Source: Stanieria cyanosphaera PCC 7437
GTDB taxonomy: Bacteria > Cyanobacteriota > Cyanobacteriia > Cyanobacteriales > Xenococcaceae
Assembly: GCF_000317575.1 (NCBI RefSeq)
Contig: NC_019748.1
Location: forward strand, 2,000,001 to 2,064,000
Length of the DNA: 64,000 bases
Direction of reading: 5' to 3'
Both the position numbers and the translations under genes were made by a program. Position 1 is the stretch's first letter; each line of letters opens with the position of its first letter. The notes beneath the pieces were generated by a model that was given only the letters and a program-made list of their open reading frames with translations, was not told the DNA's origin and made no database searches. Below, one piece after another: positions 59,901 to 64,000 of the stretch.

Positions 59901-61418
59901 AACAAATTATTTATCGCTAACGAAGCTGAGATAGATTCAAGTACAAAAGGACAAGGAAACGCAGGAGTAGTAAATATTCAAGCCAATGACATTCTGCTAG
60001 ATAATGGTGGAATTTTGAACCAAGTAGACGAAGGTGGAGAAGGCAATGGTGGTGGAGTCGAGATTGGGACAACCAATTTGTCTTTGATTAATGGCGGTAG
60101 AATTAGTGCTAGTACTTTTGGACAAGGCAATGCAGGTTTAATCACTATTAATGATAGCGATACTATTTTTATTGATGGAGAAAATAGTCAGGGCGATTCT
60201 AGTGGTATTTTTAATGGAGTTGGCACTAATGCAGTTGGCGATGCAGGTGGAATTAATATTACTACGGCTAATTTAAATTTAACTAATGGTGGTGTTGTTA
60301 ATGCTAGTACATTTGAACGAGGCAATGCAGGTTTAATCACTATTAATGCTAGCGATACTATTTTTATTGATGGAGAAAATAGTCAGGGCGATTCTAGTGG
60401 TATTTTTAATGGAGTTGACACTGATGCAGTTGGTAATGCAGGAGGCATCAACATTACTACGGCTAATTTAAATTTAACAAATGGCGGTGTTATTAATGTT
60501 AGTTCTTTTGGACAAGGAAATGCTGGTAGTATAGTTGTTGAAGCAAATTCTTTGACTCTTGATGCTGGAAAGATTTTTGCTGCTAACGCTCCATCACAAC
60601 CTATTACAAACAATCAAACAGGTGGTAATATTAAGCTAACAGTAGCAGATAATTTAATCTTGCGAAACAATAGTCTGATTTCTGCTAGTGCATCTGAGAA
60701 TGCTACAGGTGGTAACGTAACGATTGATGCGGGGTTTGTAGTTGCCTTTCCTAGCAATGAAAATGGTAATGATATTGTTGCTAACGCAGTACAAGGACAA
60801 GGAGGACAAGTTACCATTAATGCACAACAAATCTTTAATTTAGAAGAAAGAAAAGCAGAACCAGGAAATGGTACTAACGATATTGATGTTAGTTCAGAAG
60901 GTGGTTTAGCTGGTCAAGTTAATATTACAATCTTTAAAGATGATGTTCTTCGCAATGCTAGCGAATTGCCTAGAAATCCTGTTGAACCAGAGCAAACTGT
61001 TGCTCAAGCTTGTTCTTCTCAAGGTATAGCAGAAGGAGGAAATAGCTTTACTGTCACAGGAAAAGGTGGTGTACCTCCCGTACCTACTGAACCAATGTCT
61101 AGCGATACAATTTTACTAGGATCAGGTGAAGCTCCGGTGCAGGGAAGTCGAGGTGCAGAGGAGAGTTTATCAACTAATTCCTCTCATCATCAAAATCAGC
61201 AACCCAAGGGAATTTTAACTTCTCAGGGTTATATTGTTCCTGCACAGGGGATAGTTAAAACAGAAGATGGCAAGGTGATGTTAGTTGGTTATCCTGTCAA
61301 TAATCTTAATCAACGGACTCCTGTTCAATCTCCTAATTGTGTTGACACTCCGCGCAATAAATTGACGCGGATTCTTGGTTCACTGACAGAGCTTACCACT
61401 AACAACTTTCGTTCTTAG
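56970..61418 (+). CDS. TpsA-type filamentous haemagglutinin exoprotein
   Basis: The 1482 residues start with a signal peptide (cleavage likely after AQAQ, about residue 32). The TPS domain (about 35-260, with RVTGGQISTIDGLI and LFFLNPAGILFGPNASL) is the part recognised by TpsB. The rest is a long beta-helical repeat region. Nine copies of a QANDILL(D/N) unit alternate with NGGGVEI and GGRISASTFGQG units of about 52 residues. The C-terminal 150 residues resemble other cyanobacterial haemagglutinin-like proteins (AQACSSQGIA, ILTSQGYIVPAQGIV). Probably secreted to the surface for adhesion; the TpsB at 12-14 kb is one candidate exporter. Confidence 0.93.
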   Translation: MSIQKLYKFWLRTSLALTSFYCLTGTDLAQAQSITPDATLPTPTEVTPTATGVEITGGTARDINLFHSFQEFSLLNGNEAFFNNASTISNIITRVTGGQISTIDGLIRANNANLFFLNPAGILFGPNASLNIGGSFYGSTADSLIFPEGEFSATNPQAPPILTINAPIGLGFRDNPGEINVNGSSLSVDTGETLALLGGNVNAEGGIIAAPGGRIELGGLSTEGTVNISEDSGFTFSDGIARADVSLSNDALVNVANQGGGFINVNAGNLNLSERSQFRGGIAAGLDATGNPAGNININATGAITLSGDSSVQNFIDEDAIGNSGDINVTADSLSLIEESSFDASIFGTGNAGAVNIQANDILLDNSTIFNQVTSTGNGNGGGVEIDTANLFLINGGAVTATTFGKGDAGIITINADDTILIDGRTPDGEFISTIENNVRQGAEGDGGSIEIVANKLFIANEAEIDSSTKGQGNAGVVNIQANDILLDNGGIFNQVAEGGEGNGGGVEIGTTNLSLINGGIISASTFGQGNAGAVNVQANDILLDNGGIFNRVAEGAVGNGGGVEIKTTNLSLINGGIISASTFGQGDAGVVNIQANDILLDNGEILNRVEENAVGNGGGVEIGTTNLSLTNGGRISASTFGQGNAGAVNIQANDILLDNSTIFNQVISTAKGNGGGVEIGTTNLSLTNGGRISASTFGQGDAGEVNVQANDILLDDGGIFNRVAEGAVGNGGGVEIKTTNLSLINDGEIDASTSGQGDAGVITINAIDTISISNSSIFNGVETGAIGNAGGIDITTVNLNLTNGGEIDASTFGQGDAGAVNIQANDILLNNGRILNRVEENAIGNGGGVEIGTTNLSLINGGRIDASTLGKGDAGAITIQANDILLDSSTIFNQVTSTGNGNGGGVEIDTTNLFLINGGAVTATTFGKGDAGIITINADDTILIDGRTPDGKFISTIENNVRQGAEGDGGSIEIVANKLFIANEAEIDSSTKGQGNAGVVNIQANDILLDNGGILNQVDEGGEGNGGGVEIGTTNLSLINGGRISASTFGQGNAGLITINDSDTIFIDGENSQGDSSGIFNGVGTNAVGDAGGINITTANLNLTNGGVVNASTFERGNAGLITINASDTIFIDGENSQGDSSGIFNGVDTDAVGNAGGINITTANLNLTNGGVINVSSFGQGNAGSIVVEANSLTLDAGKIFAANAPSQPITNNQTGGNIKLTVADNLILRNNSLISASASENATGGNVTIDAGFVVAFPSNENGNDIVANAVQGQGGQVTINAQQIFNLEERKAEPGNGTNDIDVSSEGGLAGQVNITIFKDDVLRNASELPRNPVEPEQTVAQACSSQGIAEGGNSFTVTGKGGVPPVPTEPMSSDTILLGSGEAPVQGSRGAEESLSTNSSHHQNQQPKGILTSQGYIVPAQGIVKTEDGKVMLVGYPVNNLNQRTPVQSPNCVDTPRNKLTRILGSLTELTTNNFRS

Positions 61419-62036
61419 TACCAGAGGCTCTCATCTCCCCAAGCTTTACTTGCTTGCACAAGCTGTTCGGGTATGCCCTACCCTACAGTTTCCTGAAAAT
61501 GGAAAATTCTATTACCTCTGGTTTAATCCTTAAAGATTTTACCTATTAGAGGTTTACCCAATAGAACCCTATATCTTTAGTTTTCGTGGTGCAAGTGATA
61601 TCGATTAGATATCTAGGTTTTTAAAGAGGTTGATTACCTTTGCCTCTAAAACAATATTATAAAAGCCAGGAACTTTATTTTATGAAGATTTGGTGTCGAA
61701 AATGTATAGTTCACTGCCAATTTTAATTGGCAACGACCAGAGCAATCCGTGCTTTAAAAAGACACGGTTTTACGGTCAACAAGGATAAATCTTAGGTAGA
61801 GAACAAAGTAAAAAGCCAATTAGAAACAAAGCCAGAATGATCTTACTTTTCCGACCGAATTATACAGCAGCGATCTCCGCTTCGCCGAGGCGCATTGCGA
61901 TCGCAGTCTAGGGGCGGGAGTTCAATTTACTTTGTGCGGAACTTTGTTAGGGGGTCATATTTGGCACGCTTTAAAATCGAAATCTGTTGGCGAAGTTTTC
62001 AGCAATTATGGCTGGATTTATTGTGTTAGCTGATTC
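61419..62036. other. Intergenic region with a possible gene fragment
   Basis: About 620 bases. Near the end (about 61900-62033, plus strand) a frame reads GAGVQFTLCGTLLGGHIWHA and ends after NYGWIYCVS at a stop codon. It has no start codon and looks like the C-terminus of a lost membrane protein. The resemblance to GHxWHA helices of chlorophyll-binding proteins of the CP43/IsiA group is suggestive only. Upstream, AATTTTAATTGG-type AT-rich DNA shows nothing clear. Confidence 0.35.
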
Positions 62037-62195
62037 TTAATTGACTTTTCGGATCGATCCTCCATGTTGTTTTGCCATAATTTCAGCCATTGGTTCAGAA
62101 GGAAATTTTCTTGCTTTTTCTAGAACAGGTTGAAAGTTACCTGAAGAATCTAAATAGTGAGTAAATAAACCAACTTGTTTGTAAACTATCCACAT
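62037..62195 (-). CDS. Small hypothetical protein
   Basis: A 52-residue frame from the ATG at 62195 (MWIVYKQVGLFTHYLDSSGN, then a helix rich in Lys/Glu, ending HGGSIRKVN). It lies 22 bases downstream of the psaK terminator on the same strand. No Shine-Dalgarno sequence precedes it. The composition is protein-like, but I cannot name a family; a longer TTG/ATG start at 62264 overlaps the terminator. Confidence 0.45.
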   Translation of the reverse strand: MWIVYKQVGLFTHYLDSSGNFQPVLEKARKFPSEPMAEIMAKQHGGSIRKVN

Positions 62196-62217
62196 TATTG
62201 ACTGATTTAGCGATCGC

Positions 62218-62251
62218 AAAAAAAAAAATTGGGGCGAGAATGAACTCGCCC
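62218..62251 (-). terminator. Rho-independent terminator of psaK
   Basis: On the minus strand GGGCGAG-loop of six-CTCGCCC is followed by CAA and a run of 11 or more T. It lies about 55 bases after the psaK stop codon. Confidence 0.9.
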
Positions 62252-62306
62252 TTGAGCAGATCAAAAAGATAAACTTGTTAAAAATTGGGCAATTGCTATG
62301 GTTAAT

Positions 62307-62573
62307 TTAGAGAGCGCCTGCATTTGCTAGTCCAAGGATGACTCCTGCGCCCAAAACATGACCAAAACTAGTGGTAGCGAGTAAAGCTGGTACTCCCAAA
62401 CCACCGAATAATTCAGGAGAAGGTAAACTTGGACCTGAATTAGGTTTTTGAATCGTAAATTTACCAATAGCGATCGCAATAATATTACAAACAATCATCA
62501 CAATAGCTACTTTGGGATTCCAAGCTACTGTAGAAGGTACGTATGCTGCTGCTAATAAAGTTGAATAAACCAA
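62307..62573 (-). CDS. psaK: Photosystem I reaction centre subunit X (PsaK)
   Basis: Small two-helix subunit at the edge of photosystem I that binds chlorophyll and helps connect antenna. The 88 residues contain VPSTVAWNPKVAIVMIVCN, AIAIGKFTI and the C-terminal TSFGHVLGAGVILGLANAG. The start is TTG with AGGAG seven bases upstream. Cyanobacteria often have two psaK genes, one light-induced; which one this is cannot be told. Confidence 0.97.
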   Translation of the reverse strand: MVYSTLLAAAYVPSTVAWNPKVAIVMIVCNIIAIAIGKFTIQKPNSGPSLPSPELFGGLGVPALLATTSFGHVLGAGVILGLANAGAL

Positions 62574-62793
62574 ATTGATTTCTCCTGTATAGCTTTATTT
62601 TTTATGTCAAATCGAAGATAATTTTAGTCCTTTACTAGACCCTGATATTAATCCGTGTTGCAATATTTAGTAATTAAGTAAAGTTTCTTAGCAATTATTT
62701 ATATAATCAGATGCGTTTTAACAAAAATCCTTGCCAAAACCAACTTCGGTTTTAAATTTGATGGTAGTTTATGATTTAATTAAATACGAATAA

Positions 62794-63124
62794 GGGGCTG
62801 TGGCTCAGTAGGATAGAGCAAGCGCCTCCTGAATTATCGGGCATCATGAGGGAAACTTCATGAATGAATGTGGTCAAATTCAAGGAAACCTAAGTCTAGT
62901 TAAGATAAGGTAATCTTGAGCCAAGCACTATTATTCCTGGTAGTGAAGGTGCAGAGACTAGTTGTAGGTATCAAACAGGAAAATTTTATTCAGATTTCAA
63001 TGCCTACAACATAAAGGCCACCACCTAAAGGCAAACTGTCTAAGGTGAAGAGATAGTCCAGAGAGTGAGGAAACTCACACCAATCTGAAGCGCTAGGTCG
63101 CCGGTTCAAATCCGGCCAGTCCCG
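62794..63124 (+). tRNA. trnR-CCU: tRNA-Arg(CCU) interrupted by a group I intron
   Basis: Exon 1 is 62794-62830 and exon 2 is 63088-63124; joined they give a 74-base tRNA. The acceptor stem GGGGCTG pairs with CAGTCCC (one G-T), the D stem is GCTC/GAGC, the anticodon stem AGCGC/GCGCT, and the T stem GCCGG/CCGGC around TTCAAAT. The anticodon is CCT between C-T and A-A, so the intron sits directly after anticodon base 36. The CCA end is not encoded. A run of T follows. Confidence 0.95.
62831..63087 (+). ncRNA. Group I intron (IC3-like) in tRNA-Arg(CCU)
   Basis: 257 bases. The 5' exon ends in U and the intron ends in G (omega G), as group I introns require. An internal guide GGG at 62839-62841 can pair with the exon CCU (U-G at the splice site). 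P2 is CATGAGG/CTTCATG with a GAAA loop, P9 is GTGAG-GAAA-CTCAC (63065-63078). The P7 strands GAGACTAG (62954-62961) and ATAGTCC (63053-63059), and the P3 pair GTGGT/ACCAC are recognisable, close to the Azoarcus tRNA-Ile intron. No homing endonuclease is encoded. Confidence 0.93.
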
Positions 63125-63162
63125 TTTTTTTGCTGCTTGTACTCTTGATTTCAACACTAACT

Positions 63163-63723
63163 ATGTCATTAGGTAATGAACCGTCAGAAATTTTAGAACA
63201 ACTTTTGTTTTATAAAGGTCGTAAATTTAATTATGAAGTGATCAAATTACGTTTACCTAATGGAGTAGAAGGAAATTGGGAATGTATTCGTCATCCGGGG
63301 GGTGCTTTAGCTGTACCAGTTACCCGAGAAGGAAAGTTAGTTTTGGTTAGACAATATCGTTTTACTGTGCAAGGAAGATTATTAGAGTTTCCTGCTGGTA
63401 CAGTAGAAAGTTATGAAGATCCAGCAGAAACAATTAAACGAGAGATTGAAGAAGAAACTGGTTATCGTGCAGGCAGTTGGAAGTCTTTAGGAAAGTTTTC
63501 TCTTGCGCCTGGTTATTCTGATGAATATATTTATGCTTTTTTGGCACAGGATTTAGAGAAGTTAGAAATTCCACCTCAACAAGATGAGGATGAAGATATC
63601 GAAGTAGTGTTGATGAGTCCCGAAGAATTAGAAGCAGCAATTTTAGCTGGCGAACCGATTGATGCTAAATCAATTGCTAGTTTTATGATGGCACGTCCTT
63701 ATTTAAAATCAATCATAGATTAG
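63163..63723 (+). CDS. NUDIX hydrolase, ADP-ribose pyrophosphatase-like
   Basis: 186 residues from the ATG at 63163. It has the NUDIX box GTVESYEDPAETIKREIEEE followed by TGY, with all catalytic Glu residues, preceded by VRQYRF and LLEFPAG typical of ADP-ribose/sugar-nucleotide pyrophosphatases. The start at 63130 would add 11 hydrophobic residues and overlaps the tRNA terminator, so I reject it. The gene begins 38 bases after the tRNA, and may depend on readthrough or its own promoter. Confidence 0.92.
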   Translation: MSLGNEPSEILEQLLFYKGRKFNYEVIKLRLPNGVEGNWECIRHPGGALAVPVTREGKLVLVRQYRFTVQGRLLEFPAGTVESYEDPAETIKREIEEETGYRAGSWKSLGKFSLAPGYSDEYIYAFLAQDLEKLEIPPQQDEDEDIEVVLMSPEELEAAILAGEPIDAKSIASFMMARPYLKSIID

Positions 63724-63742
63724 TTTGTTTTGAACTAATTTG

Positions 63743-63925
63743 TTATTTCTTTTTAAAAGCTTTCCAAGTACCACCATAGCGGTAATTGGGATTATCGTGA
63801 CTCACTTGTTGCCAACATTGAGGACAAACTAATACCCATTCGCCTTCGGGTTGATATTTAATGCGGTAGCGGATGTCGACAAGATGATTGCAGATAGTGC
63901 AAGATTTTAATTTTTTTGAAGACAT
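63743..63925 (-). CDS. Small zinc-ribbon protein
   Basis: 60 residues from the ATG at 63925 (alternative start 63937). It has CTICNHLVDIRYRI and VLVCPQCWQQVS, two CxxC knuckles for one zinc ion, and ends NYRYGGTWKAFKKK. Proteins of this pattern recur in cyanobacteria as hypothetical proteins. The function is unknown. It is convergent with the NUDIX gene. Confidence 0.8.
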   Translation of the reverse strand: MSSKKLKSCTICNHLVDIRYRIKYQPEGEWVLVCPQCWQQVSHDNPNYRYGGTWKAFKKK

Positions 63926-64000
63926 TCTCAATAGCAACTACGACTCCAACAACAGTAGAATAGCTCATACATACCTATTGTTATCAAAAGCGATCGCATT

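Noticed and set aside
57970-60150. Regularly spaced repeats that might suggest a CRISPR array
   Set aside because: They are in-frame protein repeats of about 150 bases within the haemagglutinin gene, with no short identical repeats and unique spacers.
58040-60905. Open frames on the minus strand within the haemagglutinin gene
   Set aside because: They are antisense shadows that repeat with the coding repeats; no ribosome sites or family matches.
62794-62830. Reading the first exon as a truncated tRNA pseudogene
   Set aside because: The missing half is found at 63088-63124 with perfect complementarity in the acceptor, anticodon and T stems, and the insertion has group I intron features.

Overview
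The window is chromosomal DNA from a cyanobacterium. The evidence is the photosystem I subunit PsaK, a ferrochelatase with a C-terminal chlorophyll-binding-like helix, a class II fructose/sedoheptulose bisphosphatase, many HIP1 octamers (GCGATCGC), AT-rich DNA and several protein families largely confined to cyanobacteria. A unicellular or baeocyte-forming lineage such as Stanieria is a guess, not something the sequence proves.

Layout. 0-2 kb: a groES-groEL operon on the minus strand (groEL cut by the window edge) behind a perfect CIRCE operator. 2-9.5 kb: an unknown membrane/coiled-coil protein, a decayed PIN toxin, a pentapeptide-repeat membrane protein, an FtsH protease, a RidA-like gene followed by an attC-like folded site, a MazF-type toxin-antitoxin pair and a frameshifted small gene. 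9.5-14 kb: a secreted CHAT-domain protein and a TpsB outer-membrane transporter in one apparent operon. 14-21 kb: glycogen branching enzyme, a small secreted protein, chromate transporter and sulfotransferase. 21-26 kb: a 1190-residue STAND NTPase with 14 WD40 repeats, then an Asp/Asn-hydroxylase-like protein and a lipoprotein. 26-42 kb: housekeeping genes (YqeG-type phosphatase, hemH, glutaredoxin, nagA, purE, murJ, ABC exporter) mixed with TPR, DUF3598-like, DUF29, XRE and PilB-like proteins. 41-55 kb: leuS, thrB, glpX, hemA, an aminotransferase, ftsI with an FtsL-like neighbour, and ribBA. 55-57 kb: an IS200/IS605-type element carrying only tnpB. 57-61.4 kb: a repeat-rich TpsA (filamentous haemagglutinin) exoprotein. 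62-64 kb: psaK, a tRNA-Arg(CCU) gene split by a group I intron, a NUDIX hydrolase and a zinc-ribbon protein.

How the genes relate. Most neighbours are functionally unrelated and change strand often, as is usual in cyanobacteria. Real functional groups are groES-groEL, the antitoxin-toxin pair, TpsB with the CHAT protein (and probably the distant TpsA), ftsI with the FtsL-like gene, and perhaps the hydroxylase with the lipoprotein. hemH and hemA both serve tetrapyrrole synthesis but are 20 kb apart. The most unusual items are the tRNA-Arg(CCU) group I intron, the attC-like site beside a RidA-like gene and a toxin-antitoxin module, the solo tnpB with a recognisable right end, the TpsB-CHAT pair, and a dispersed palindrome family, one copy of which supplies the C-terminus of an aminotransferase.
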